A model generated the notes under the pieces. It was given only the letters and a program-made list of their open reading frames with translations. It was not told the origin of the DNA and did not search any database. From an uncultured Eubacteriales bacterium (lineage in GTDB: Bacteria; Bacillota; Clostridia; Lachnospirales; Lachnospiraceae), in assembly GCA_900544525.1 (NCBI GenBank), contig UQVN01000070.1:1-13099 (forward strand): a stretch of DNA of 13,099 nucleotides, given 5' to 3'. The position numbers and the translations under genes were made by a program. Below, piece after piece: positions 6,072 to 13,099 of the stretch (positions are counted from its first letter, which is position 1; each line of letters begins with the position of its first letter).

Positions 6072-8540
6072 ATGAGTTTTCAATTAGATTTATTTACTGA
6101 GAGAGCGCAAAAAGCAATCTCTCTTGCACAAACATTTGCAAAGAAGTTAAAGCAAAATTATGTAGGAACTGAACATTTAATCTATGGATTACTAAAAGAG
6201 AAAACGGGAACTGCTGCAGAAATTTTAGTAAGAAATGGCGTAGAAGAAGAACGGGTACAAAAAGCCATTGGCAGTTTTTTAAGCGAAGAAGAAGGAGTAA
6301 AATCACCTGTTTTTAGTCCGAAATTAGAAGAAATTTTAGAAAAAAGTGTGGTAGAATCCAACAAAGATAGGCTTTCAAAAGCAGGAACCGAACATTTGTT
6401 ACTTGCCATTATTGTAGATTTTGAAAATAGTGGTTGCCGTTTATTAGAGCAAATGAATATCAATGTTCAAAAAGTCTTTTTGGATTTAATAAAAACTCTC
6501 GGAAGAGATACCAATCAAGCAAAAAATGATTATTACTTGAAGAGAAAAGCAACACAAGCGAAAAAGAAATCTACAACTCCTATGTTAGATCGTTATAGTA
6601 GAGATTTGACACAAATAGCCAAAGATGGAATGTTAGATCCTGTGATTGGGAGAGAGTATGAGATTCAACGCCTTATGCAGATTTTGAGTCGAAGAACGAA
6701 AAATAACCCTTGTTTAACAGGAGAACCAGGAGTTGGTAAAACGGCGATTGTAGAAGGATTAGCGCAGATGTTAAGCCGTGGTACTGTTCCAGAAACCATT
6801 GTAGGAAAAAAACTATTATCTCTTGATTTATCCGCTATGGTAGCGGGAACGAAATACCGTGGAGAATTTGAAGAGCGTATGAAGAAGATGTTAGAAGAAC
6901 TTCGTTCCAATGGAGAAGTGCTTTTATTTATTGACGAAATTCATACAATTATTGGAGCTGGTGGAGCGGAAGGTTCTATGGATGCAGCTAATATTTTAAA
7001 ACCAGCCCTCTCAAGAGGAGAAATCCAAATTATTGGTGCTACTACGAGAAATGAATATCGAAAGTACATTGAAAAAGATGCTGCGTTAGAAAGAAGATTT
7101 CAGCCAGTTGTGGTAGAAGAGCCGAGTGAAGAACAGGCGATTCAAATATTAGAAGGATTATATCCACAGTATGAAAAACATCATGGAGTAAGAATCTCCA
7201 AAGAGGCAATCAAAGCCGCGGTAACATTATCAGAACGATATATTAATGATCGTTTCCTTCCAGATAAAGCCATTGATTTGATGGACGAGGCAGCCTCTAG
7301 AAAACGCTTGCTTGTGTTAACTCCACCAACGCAATTGTTAAAATTAGAAGAAGAATTATCGACTATTGAAAAAGAAAGAGAGAATGCAATCGAAAGAGGA
7401 GACTTTGAAGAGGCATCTCTTTGGAATGAGAAGCAAGAGAAAAAACAAAAGCAATATGATCGTGCGTGGAAGCGATATGAAAAAGAGAAGAATTCAGCAG
7501 TGGAAATAACAGAAGATGATATTGCATCAGTTGTTGCTATGTGGACAAAAATTCCAGTAGAGCGCTTAAATGAGAAAGAGTCAGAACGACTTCTTCATTT
7601 AGAAGATACATTACACAAAAGAGTGATTGGTCAAAAAGAAGCGGTATCTGCTGTTTCTAAAGCCATTAAACGAGGAAGAGTTGGGTTAAAAGATCCGAAT
7701 CGTCCCGTTGGTTCTTTCTTATTTTTAGGGCCTACAGGTGTGGGAAAAACAGAACTTTCTAAAGCACTTTCAGAAGCAATCTTTGGTACAGAAGATTCGA
7801 TTATTCGAATTGATATGTCAGAATATATGGAGAAGCATAGCGTATCAAAAATGATTGGTTCTCCACCAGGATATGTTGGATATGAAGAAGGTGGACAGTT
7901 AAGTGAAAAAGTTCGTCAGCATCCATACTCTGTTGTATTATTTGATGAAATAGAAAAGGCACATGAAGATGTATTTAATTTATTGCTACAAGTATTAGAT
8001 GATGGTCATATTACCGATTCACAAGGACGAAAAGTTGATTTTAAAAACACTGTTATTATTATGACATCAAATACAGGGGCAAGCACTATTGTAGAGCCGA
8101 AAAAATTAGGATTCAAAACAAACTCTGATTCGAAAGTGGATTATGAAAATATGAAGTCTAATGTTATGGAGGAATTAAAACATTCCTTTAAGCCAGAATT
8201 TTTAAATCGCATCGATGAAATTATTGTATTCCATACATTAGAACGCCAAGAATTAATGCAGATTGTAGAATTGTTATTAAAGGATTTAAAGAAACGCGCC
8301 TTTTTACAGATGGGAATTTCATTAGAAGTAGATATTTCTGTGAAAGAATATATTTTAGAAAAAGGATATGATGAAAAATATGGAGCAAGACCTCTTAGAA
8401 GAGCCGTGCAAACAGAGCTAGAAGACTTATTAGCAGAAGAAATTTTGAGCGGACATATGCAAGAAGGAAATGTTATCTTAGTGAAAATGGAAGAAGGTAA
8501 GGTACATTTTGAAAGAAAAGAAACGGTAGAGAAAAAATAA
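6072..8540 (+). CDS. clpC: ATP-dependent Clp protease ATP-binding subunit ClpC
   Basis: An 822-residue Hsp100/AAA+ unfoldase that feeds substrates to ClpP. Residues 1-145 hold two Clp N-terminal repeats. The first ATPase module has Walker A GEPGVGKT (217-224) and Walker B LLFIDE (284-289). A ClpC-type middle domain with a UVR-like segment follows (about 425-462, GDFEEAS at 443-449); in Bacillus this part binds adaptors such as McsB and MecA. The second module has Walker A GPTGVGKT (553-560), Walker B VVLFDE (621-626) and sensor-2 GARPLRRAVQ (771-780). LGF at 679-681 is the loop that docks into ClpP, showing it works with the protease. Length and order are normal. GGGAGGA before the ATG supports the start. 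It follows gntR by 62 bases and is probably cotranscribed. No ctsR, mcsA or mcsB is present. Confidence 0.97.
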   Translation: MSFQLDLFTERAQKAISLAQTFAKKLKQNYVGTEHLIYGLLKEKTGTAAEILVRNGVEEERVQKAIGSFLSEEEGVKSPVFSPKLEEILEKSVVESNKDRLSKAGTEHLLLAIIVDFENSGCRLLEQMNINVQKVFLDLIKTLGRDTNQAKNDYYLKRKATQAKKKSTTPMLDRYSRDLTQIAKDGMLDPVIGREYEIQRLMQILSRRTKNNPCLTGEPGVGKTAIVEGLAQMLSRGTVPETIVGKKLLSLDLSAMVAGTKYRGEFEERMKKMLEELRSNGEVLLFIDEIHTIIGAGGAEGSMDAANILKPALSRGEIQIIGATTRNEYRKYIEKDAALERRFQPVVVEEPSEEQAIQILEGLYPQYEKHHGVRISKEAIKAAVTLSERYINDRFLPDKAIDLMDEAASRKRLLVLTPPTQLLKLEEELSTIEKERENAIERGDFEEASLWNEKQEKKQKQYDRAWKRYEKEKNSAVEITEDDIASVVAMWTKIPVERLNEKESERLLHLEDTLHKRVIGQKEAVSAVSKAIKRGRVGLKDPNRPVGSFLFLGPTGVGKTELSKALSEAIFGTEDSIIRIDMSEYMEKHSVSKMIGSPPGYVGYEEGGQLSEKVRQHPYSVVLFDEIEKAHEDVFNLLLQVLDDGHITDSQGRKVDFKNTVIIMTSNTGASTIVEPKKLGFKTNSDSKVDYENMKSNVMEELKHSFKPEFLNRIDEIIVFHTLERQELMQIVELLLKDLKKRAFLQMGISLEVDISVKEYILEKGYDEKYGARPLRRAVQTELEDLLAEEILSGHMQEGNVILVKMEEGKVHFERKETVEKK

Positions 8541-8572
8541 GAGTGATTTTGTCGGATTCCTACCTGTTTTAC

Positions 8573-8601
8573 TGGAAATCTGATGAAAAATAATATATAA
8601 T
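8573..8601 (+). promoter_or_regulatory. Candidate promoter for the 137-residue protein gene
   Basis: A perfect TATAAT at 8596-8601 with a weak -35 (TGGAAA, 8573-8578) at a 17-base spacing, about 50 bases before the start codon. No clear terminator separates clpC from this gene, so transcription from the clpC promoter may also reach it. Confidence 0.4.
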
Positions 8602-8649
8602 ATTAGTAAATCAAAAGATATAGTTATGCATATTTTAGGAGGAAATAAA

Positions 8650-9063
8650 ATGGCAGTTGTACAAGAATTAATTCGAGCAGAACAAGATAATAGTTTAAGT
8701 TTCGGGAATTATGAGTTAACAACGAAATCAAAAGTCTCTGATTTTGAACATGAGGGAGATTTATATAAAGTGAAAACGTTTCAGGAGATTACAAAATTAG
8801 AAAGAAACGGAATGTTTGTATACGAATCTGTTCCAGGAACAGCTGTTCATAATTTTAGAGCAAGTGATCGTGTTGTAAGTTTTTGTGTAGAAGCGAAAGA
8901 AGATGCACAGATTACGCTTGAATTAGAAGCAGAAAAAGAATATAAGATTTTCATTGATGATATTAATGTTGGTAAGATGAAAACAAACTTAGGCGGTAAA
9001 CTTCCATTAAGCGTAGAACTTGGAGACAAGGAAAAAGCTACTGTAAAAATCGAGAAATTATAA
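8650..9063 (+). CDS. Small conserved-looking protein of unknown function
   Basis: A 137-residue acidic soluble protein without a signal peptide, membrane segment, cysteine motif or recognised catalytic residues. It opens MAVVQELIRAEQDNSLSFGN and appears to be mainly beta strand, with two short domains: about 14-70 (NYELTTKSKVSDFEHEGDLY, then VKTFQEITKLERNGMFVYES) and about 71-137 (alternating strands such as QITLELEAEKEYKIFIDD and LPLSVELGDKEKATVKIEKL). I recall similar small proteins in Lachnospiraceae, sometimes carrying the name endosialidase, which nothing in this sequence supports. The start at 8650 is chosen over an in-frame ATG at 8626 because a textbook TTAGGAGGAAATAAA precedes it. 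It lies between clpC and radA and ends in its own terminator. Function unknown. Confidence 0.85.
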   Translation: MAVVQELIRAEQDNSLSFGNYELTTKSKVSDFEHEGDLYKVKTFQEITKLERNGMFVYESVPGTAVHNFRASDRVVSFCVEAKEDAQITLELEAEKEYKIFIDDINVGKMKTNLGGKLPLSVELGDKEKATVKIEKL

Positions 9064-9129
9064 TCTGTGTAGAAGGCATTTTAAGAGTTGCATCGTTGGT
9101 CTGATACATAGAGAAAGAGAATAACAAAG

Positions 9130-9166
9130 AAAAAGTGCGTACAAAAGAAAATGGACGCACTTTTTT
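9130..9166 (+). terminator. Rho-independent terminator before radA
   Basis: A perfect 11-base stem (9130-9140 with 9155-9165, core AGTGCGT/ACGCACT), a 14-base loop and a run of six T (9161-9166). It ends the transcript of the 137-residue protein and isolates radA from the clpC transcript. Confidence 0.9.
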
Positions 9167-9170
9167 GTAT

Positions 9171-9221
9171 GATAGGAAATTGTGTTTTCTATCATATAAG
9201 CTAGAAATAACTTAAAGTTAT
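9171..9221. repeat. Two inverted repeats in the radA upstream region
   Basis: First, a nine-base-pair hairpin: GATAGGAAA 9171-9179 with TTTCTATC-containing arm 9185-9193 and a five-base loop. Second, a seven-base dyad ATAACTT 9207-9213 and AAGTTAT 9215-9221 around a single A. Neither is followed by a T-tract. They may be operators or part of a folded radA leader. No convincing promoter for radA was found here, although TATAAG occurs at 9195-9200. Confidence 0.4.
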
Positions 9222-9223
9222 GA

Positions 9224-9245
9224 AGGGTGTGCAACGCACACTTTG
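9224..9245. repeat. Hairpin repeat, copy 2
   Basis: A nine-base-pair hairpin with loop AAC (9224-9232 with 9236-9244), then G. The core GTGTGC/GCACAC is perfect. It is the second copy of the element at 4555-4577, where weaker G-U pairs replace G-C at two positions and A-T replaces G-T at two others. It lies 58 bases before radA and 58 bases after the preceding terminator. Confidence 0.5.
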
Positions 9246-9303
9246 TATCATGGAAAGGCATAAGTTAAGCAGCCAGTAGAAGAGACAAAGAAAGGAAAAG
9301 AAA

Positions 9304-10662
9304 ATGGCAAAAGCAAAGCAAATTTTTTTCTGCCAAGAGTGTGGATATGAATCATCGAAATGGATGGGGCAGTGCCCAGCATGTCGTGCGTGGAACACTT
9401 TTGTAGAAGAAAAGGCAGTGACTACACCAAAGGGAACAGTAAAAAAATCTAAGTTAGAAAGCAAAGAGCCTACCAGTTTATTCGAAGTATCGTCAAAAGA
9501 AGAGGAGAGAATTCGTACTGAAATTCCAGAATTAGATCGTGTGCTAGGAGGAGGGATTGTAAGAGGTTCTCTGACTTTAGTTGGTGGAGATCCAGGAATT
9601 GGAAAGTCTACATTGTTATTGCAAGTATGTAGAAATTTGGCAAATAAAAAGAATAAGGTTCTTTATATTTCTGGAGAGGAATCATTAAAGCAAATTAAAA
9701 TGAGAGCAGAGCGACTTGGAACGTTTGAAGAAGAGATGTATTTATTATGTGAGACCAATATAGAAGTATCTTGTGAATCCATTTTAAAAGCGAAGCCAGA
9801 TATGGTAGTCATCGATTCGATTCAGACAATGTGCTCTGAAGAGATTAGTTCAGCACCAGGAAGTGTATCACAAGTACGAGAAGTAACTTCTCAACTGATG
9901 ATGCTTGCAAAACAAACGGGTACGGCGATTTTTATTGTAGGGCATGTGACGAAAGAAGGCGTTGTTGCAGGGCCTAGGACATTGGAGCATATGGTGGATA
10001 CGGTGTTATATTTTGAAGGAGATCGCCATGCATCTTATCGAATTCTTCGAGGAGTAAAAAATCGTTTTGGTTCTACGAATGAGATCGGAGTATTTGAGAT
10101 GTTACAAAACGGTTTAGAAGAAGTGCCAAATCCATCGGAAGTGATGTTAAATGGAAGACCTCTTGATAGTTCCGGTTCTGTTGTCGTTTGTTCCATTGAA
10201 GGAACAAGACCTATTTTAATTGAAATTCAAGCACTTGTGACGGATACGAATTTTGGAATCCCAAGAAGGACAAGCGTTGGAATTGATTATAATCGAGTTA
10301 ATTTATTATTAGCAGTTTTGGAAAAAAGAGCTGGATATCAATTAGGCGGATGTGATGCCTATGTAAATTTAACAGGCGGAATGAAACTAGGAGAGCCTGC
10401 CATTGATCTTGGGATTGTGATGGCACTTATTTCTAGTTATAAAAATAGAGCGATAGATTCTCATACATTAATTTTTGGAGAAGTGGGACTGACAGGAGAG
10501 GTTCGAGGTGTGAATATGGCAGAACAAAGAGTTTATGAAGCTCAGAAAATGGGGTTTACAACTTGTATTCTACCAAAGACGAACTTTGATAGTTTGAAAG
10601 GAGAATATAAAATAAAATTGATCGGTGTATCCAATGTAAAAGAGGCCATTGATTTATTTTAA
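9304..10662 (+). CDS. radA: DNA repair protein RadA (Sms)
   Basis: A 452-residue RecA-like ATPase that helps process branched intermediates of homologous recombination. The N-terminal zinc finger has C10, C13, C24 and C27. The RecA-like core carries Walker A GGDPGIGKS (94-102), the Walker B region MVVIDSIQT (167-175) and the RadA signature KNRFG (252-256). The C-terminus (about 280-452) is the Lon-like domain of RadA, with DAYVNLTGGM (351-360) and GEVGLTGEVRGV (392-403). The length is standard and nothing is missing. In Bacillus radA is cotranscribed with clpC and followed by disA. Here a terminator separates it from clpC, the clpC neighbour is an unknown gene, and disA is absent. It converges on asnA. 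Confidence 0.97.
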   Translation: MAKAKQIFFCQECGYESSKWMGQCPACRAWNTFVEEKAVTTPKGTVKKSKLESKEPTSLFEVSSKEEERIRTEIPELDRVLGGGIVRGSLTLVGGDPGIGKSTLLLQVCRNLANKKNKVLYISGEESLKQIKMRAERLGTFEEEMYLLCETNIEVSCESILKAKPDMVVIDSIQTMCSEEISSAPGSVSQVREVTSQLMMLAKQTGTAIFIVGHVTKEGVVAGPRTLEHMVDTVLYFEGDRHASYRILRGVKNRFGSTNEIGVFEMLQNGLEEVPNPSEVMLNGRPLDSSGSVVVCSIEGTRPILIEIQALVTDTNFGIPRRTSVGIDYNRVNLLLAVLEKRAGYQLGGCDAYVNLTGGMKLGEPAIDLGIVMALISSYKNRAIDSHTLIFGEVGLTGEVRGVNMAEQRVYEAQKMGFTTCILPKTNFDSLKGEYKIKLIGVSNVKEAIDLF

Positions 10663-10768
10663 TATCTGGAATAAAGGATGTATGCCTAGCACTTATGACT
10701 TTGTTCTTGGATAATAATGGATACCGGTAGAAAATGTTTTGAATTTCTTATGTAATTCGATAATATAA

Positions 10769-10836
10769 AAAAGCGATTGTAACAAAAAAGTACCTAGAAA
10801 TGAAGAAAAGGATACTTGTTTGTTACATCGCCTTTT
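10769..10836. terminator. Bidirectional terminator of radA and asnA
   Basis: A long hairpin: GCGAT 10773-10777 pairs with ATCGC 10827-10831, GTAACAAA 10779-10786 with TTTGTTAC 10819-10826 (T10778 is bulged), and AAGTA 10788-10792 with TACTT 10813-10817. On the plus strand the stem is followed by TTTTATTT (radA). On the minus strand it is followed by TTTTTTATA (asnA). It suits both converging genes. Confidence 0.85.
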
Positions 10837-10863
10837 ATTTACACAAACACAATGAGCCATGGG

Positions 10864-10879
10864 AGAGCATTTATGCTCT
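10864..10879. repeat. Short perfect palindrome downstream of asnA
   Basis: AGAGCAT and ATGCTCT flank TT, giving a six- to seven-base-pair hairpin about 45 bases past the asnA stop codon. It has no T-tract on either strand, so it is not a terminator by itself. It may stabilise the asnA transcript end. Confidence 0.4.
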
Positions 10880-10924
10880 TTAAGAAACCACCGAATTAGA
10901 AATTATGCTTATATGAATTTGAGG

Positions 10925-11935
10925 CTATAAAAGTATAATTCCATGGTTTGCACATTCTTCTGCAATTTCATCAGGCCAAATAGAGGCTTGAATTTCTCCA
11001 ATATGAGCTTTTCTTAAAAAGAACATACAAAGTCTAGACTGTCCAATACCACCACCGATTGTATAAGGAAGTTCTTGTTCTAAAATTGCTTTTTGGAATG
11101 GAAGGCTAGCGCGCTCTTCACAGCGGCTTAATTTTAATTGTTTCATAAGGCTTTCTTCGTCGACACGAATTCCCATAGAAGAGAGTTCGAGCGCAATATC
11201 AAGAACAGGATAGTAGACAATAATATCTCCGTTTAATTCCCAATCATCATAATCAGGTGCGCGTCCATCGTGTTTTTCACCAGAAGCTAATTCTTTTCCA
11301 ATTTGCATAATAAATACAGCACCTTTTAACTTAGCGATGTTATATTCTCTTTCTTTTGGTGTCAAAGATGGATACATATCCTCTAATTCTTGAGAAGTAA
11401 TAAAGAAAATATCTTTTGGAAGAATTTCTTCAATATAATCGTATTGAATCGCCATATATTTCTCTGTTTTTTTCAGGCAACTATAAATAATTCGAACAGC
11501 CTCTTTTAAAGTATCTAAGTTACGATCATCTTTATGTATAATTTTTTCCCAGTCCCATTGATCTACATAAAGGGAATGAATGTTATCCGTATCTTCGTCA
11601 CGACGGATGGCATTCATATCCGTATAAAGACCTTCTCCCTGAGAAAAACCATATTTTTTTAGAGCAAAACGTTTCCATTTCGCAAGGGAGTGAACAATTT
11701 CGGCTGGAGAATCATTTTGTTCTTTGATTCCAAAAGAAACTGGGCGTTCATAACCATTTAAATTATCATTGAGACCTGATTGTGGTACTACGAATAATGG
11801 TGCTGTCACACGAAGTAAGTTAAGTTGTTTTGTTAACGTCTGTTGAAAGAAATCCTTCACCGTTTTGATAGCAATTTGGGTGTCATAGAGATTAAGTTCT
11901 GAATGATAGTCTTTTGGTATAATAAGATGTTGCAT
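10925..11935 (-). CDS. asnA: Aspartate--ammonia ligase (asparagine synthetase A)
   Basis: A 336-residue cytoplasmic enzyme of the class II aminoacyl-tRNA synthetase fold. It makes asparagine from aspartate, ammonia and ATP. Strong family blocks: VHSLAKWKR (81-89), GFSQGEGLYTDMNAIRRDED (96-115), HSLYVDQWDWE (120-130), APDYDDWELNGDI (226-238), ELSSMGIRVD (250-259) and the ATP-binding motif GGGIGQSRL (294-302). The length is close to the 330 residues of E. coli AsnA. The start is fixed by AGGAGGATCAAAT before the ATG at 11935. It uses free ammonia rather than glutamine, which suits an ammonia-rich anaerobic habitat. It has its own promoter and terminator. No T-box leader is present. Confidence 0.97.
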   Translation of the reverse strand: MQHLIIPKDYHSELNLYDTQIAIKTVKDFFQQTLTKQLNLLRVTAPLFVVPQSGLNDNLNGYERPVSFGIKEQNDSPAEIVHSLAKWKRFALKKYGFSQGEGLYTDMNAIRRDEDTDNIHSLYVDQWDWEKIIHKDDRNLDTLKEAVRIIYSCLKKTEKYMAIQYDYIEEILPKDIFFITSQELEDMYPSLTPKEREYNIAKLKGAVFIMQIGKELASGEKHDGRAPDYDDWELNGDIIVYYPVLDIALELSSMGIRVDEESLMKQLKLSRCEERASLPFQKAILEQELPYTIGGGIGQSRLCMFFLRKAHIGEIQASIWPDEIAEECANHGIILL

Positions 11936-11996
11936 ATTTGATCCTCCTTCTTTCTTTGAAAATACAATTTAAAATAAGTTTTTAAAATATGAAACG

Positions 11997-12026
11997 ATTT
12001 TAACATTAGTTTGATAGTTTTGTAAA
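11997..12026 (-). promoter_or_regulatory. asnA: asnA promoter
   Basis: On the minus strand TTTACA (12026-12021) and TAAAAT (12002-11997) are 18 bases apart, each matching five of six consensus bases, with a TGT extended -10. The leader of about 55 bases ends at a strong ribosome binding site and shows no riboswitch or T-box features. Confidence 0.7.
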
Positions 12027-12050
12027 GTGATAACTTGTTAAAAATAAAAT

Positions 12051-12082
12051 AAACAGGGAAAAATGTAACGAAAAACAGGGAA
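12051..12082. repeat. 10-base direct repeat between asnA and the AraC-type gene
   Basis: AAACAGGGAA occurs at 12051-12060 and 12073-12082, exactly 22 bases apart (about two helical turns). It lies between the two divergent promoters, 25 bases upstream of the asnA -35 and 41 upstream of the other -35. Direct repeats on one helix face are the usual binding pattern of AraC-family proteins, but the target and the protein are not shown by the sequence. Confidence 0.5.
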
Positions 12083-12122
12083 TGAAAAATTTATATTGGA
12101 AACGGAATGCACAGAAAGTCAC

Positions 12123-12152
12123 TTGAAACTTGGCAATACTTGTTGTTATAAT
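12123..12152 (+). promoter_or_regulatory. Promoter of the AraC-family regulator gene
   Basis: TTGAAA at 12123-12128 and a perfect TATAAT at 12147-12152 are 18 bases apart. The transcript would begin near 12159, about 37 bases before the start codon at 12196, which has GGGGTGA (12184-12190) as its ribosome binding site. Confidence 0.75.
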
Positions 12153-12195
12153 GATAAAAAAAATCAAATGAATAAGAATTATTGGGGTGATATAG

Positions 12196-13099
12196 ATGAA
12201 AATCGAGATATTAGAGTATTTGAAATTAGTTGTAAATAGTCATAATGTGGATATGAAAATTATTCCGAAAGACGGAAGACTGTGGCTAGGGGAAAGTTTA
12301 TATCCAATGATGGTTCAAAGAATGGAAATCGAAAGGGAAATTGAGCAAGGGATTTTATATTATGCATTAGGATTTTTTGAAGAAGAATATTGTATTTTTC
12401 GAATACCAGAAGGGGAAGAGAAGGCATTTCATTTTGTTATCATAGGCCCTTATAAAAAAAACGTTTTTGAAAATTATGAATTCCATCAATTGTTAAAAAA
12501 TTATCAAATCACCCCTTCCTCATATAAAGAGGTAGAAGAATATTATAATTCGATTCCTATCATAACAAACGATAATGCATGGTTTACTATGCTTTCTTCC
12601 ACGTTAAAATTGTTATATGGAAAAGAGCAGATAAAAATCCAATTCCTAGAAGGGATAAGAAAAGAAGGAGAGAGTGAATTTGCTATTCCTTACACACAAG
12701 AAGACAAGGCGCTGTCTTTTCATCTATTAGAACAGCGATATCAAATTGAACAGGAAATGCTTTTAGCGGTTTCACAAGGAAATACAGAAAAAGCGTTAGA
12801 GTTTTTAGGGCAATTAAATAAATACCAAATTTCAAGAAGGTATAAGGAAAAAAATCGAAATTATCGGAATTTATTAATTAGCTTTAATACACTTTGTCGA
12901 AAATTTGTCGAATCTTCTTGTGTACATCCTGTGTATATCGATGAGTTATCGGCTAAATTTGCAAAGCAAATAGAAACCATTTGTTCCGAGAGAGAAGCTG
13001 GCAAATTAAAAATGCAAATGATAAGGAAGTATTGTATTCTTGTGAAAAATTATTCTTTAAAAGGATATTCTCCGTTTATACAAAAAATTATAAATTATA
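12196..13099 (+). CDS. AraC-family transcriptional regulator, 5' part (runs off window)
   Basis: An open frame of 301 codons that reaches the window edge without a stop. The first 240 residues (MKIEILEYLKLVVNSHNVDM...) are a divergent sensing region with no membrane segment. Then come VHPVYIDELSAKFAKQIE (243-260) and IRKYCILVKNYSLKGYSPFI (about 276-295). I recognise these as the linker segments that precede the AraC-type helix-turn-helix pair in many Clostridia regulators, so the DNA-binding domain should lie just beyond the end. The cytosolic sensing domain means a small intracellular ligand or partner is likely, but it cannot be named. The gene is divergent from asnA and could control it or itself. 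It is truncated by the window, not broken. Confidence 0.75.
   Translation, partial: MKIEILEYLKLVVNSHNVDMKIIPKDGRLWLGESLYPMMVQRMEIEREIEQGILYYALGFFEEEYCIFRIPEGEEKAFHFVIIGPYKKNVFENYEFHQLLKNYQITPSSYKEVEEYYNSIPIITNDNAWFTMLSSTLKLLYGKEQIKIQFLEGIRKEGESEFAIPYTQEDKALSFHLLEQRYQIEQEMLLAVSQGNTEKALEFLGQLNKYQISRRYKEKNRNYRNLLISFNTLCRKFVESSCVHPVYIDELSAKFAKQIETICSEREAGKLKMQMIRKYCILVKNYSLKGYSPFIQKIINY

Larger units (their letters stand above)
10663..10924. other. Intergenic region between convergent radA and asnA
   Basis: These 262 bases contain no credible gene. They hold the shared bidirectional terminator (about 10769-10836) and a short palindromic hairpin at 10864-10879. Positions 10663-10768 show nothing I can interpret. 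Confidence 0.7.

Noticed and set aside
8541..8585. Terminator after clpC
   Set aside because: GGATTCC and GGAAATC can pair only imperfectly and no T-tract follows, so read-through into the next gene is assumed possible.
8626..8649. Earlier ATG for the 137-residue protein
   Set aside because: It would place the consensus ribosome binding site inside the coding region and add eight residues (MHILGGNK) encoded by that binding site.
11936..12026. T-box or other amino-acid riboswitch before asnA
   Set aside because: The leader is only about 55 bases and lacks the AGGGTGG-type T-box, specifier loop and antiterminator, so there is no room for one.
1..13099. CRISPR array, insertion sequence, phage or toxin-antitoxin system
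   Set aside because: No spaced repeat array, transposase or integrase motifs, terminal inverted repeats, or small paired toxin-antitoxin genes were seen.

Overview
The window comes from a low-GC, anaerobic Gram-positive bacterium of the Clostridia, most probably a member of the Lachnospiraceae. The signs are AT-rich coding sequence with strong AGGAGG-type ribosome binding sites, a multidomain class F flavodiiron protein with a short-spaced rubredoxin domain (the Clostridioides difficile FdpF type), a YtrA-type GntR regulator next to clpC, and an ammonia-dependent asparagine synthetase (asnA). Family and genus are inferences from gene content. There is no mobile element, phage gene, CRISPR array, tRNA or rRNA.

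Layout. Positions 1-1772 hold the extreme 5' end of a possible divergent gene, then two overlapping genes. The first encodes a 469-residue protein whose C-terminus resembles the export-switch domain of the flagellar hook-length protein FliK. The second encodes a 90-residue stand-alone version of the FlhB cytoplasmic domain that lacks the NPTH self-cleavage motif (YlqH/FlhX-like). Positions 1773-4519 hold the flavodiiron gene with its own promoter, phased A-tracts, a leader able to fold, and a strong terminator. Positions 4520-5517 encode a zinc-ribbon membrane protein of unknown function. Positions 5518-8540 hold a GntR regulator under a near-consensus promoter overlapped by a dyad, followed closely by clpC. 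Positions 8541-9166 hold a small conserved-looking unknown protein and its terminator. Positions 9167-10662 hold a hairpin-rich leader and radA. radA and asnA converge on a bidirectional terminator at about 10769-10836. asnA (minus strand) and a truncated AraC-family regulator gene (plus strand, running off the end) diverge from a 260-bp region with two good promoters and a 10-bp direct repeat between them.

Functional picture. The window is mostly housekeeping and stress defence: oxygen reduction (flavodiiron protein), protein quality control (ClpC), recombination repair (RadA) and asparagine synthesis (AsnA). In Bacillus, clpC and radA sit in ctsR-mcsA-mcsB-clpC-radA-disA. Here ctsR, mcsA, mcsB and disA are absent, a GntR regulator occupies the ctsR position, and an unknown 137-residue protein lies between clpC and radA.

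No clear new multigene system is visible. The best leads are: (1) the orphan FliK-like/FlhB-like pair; (2) a hairpin sequence present twice, before the zinc-ribbon gene and before radA, whose differences all preserve base pairing; (3) the folded leader of the flavodiiron gene; (4) the GntR-clpC arrangement with a candidate autoregulatory operator; and (5) the direct repeat in the asnA/araC-type divergent region.
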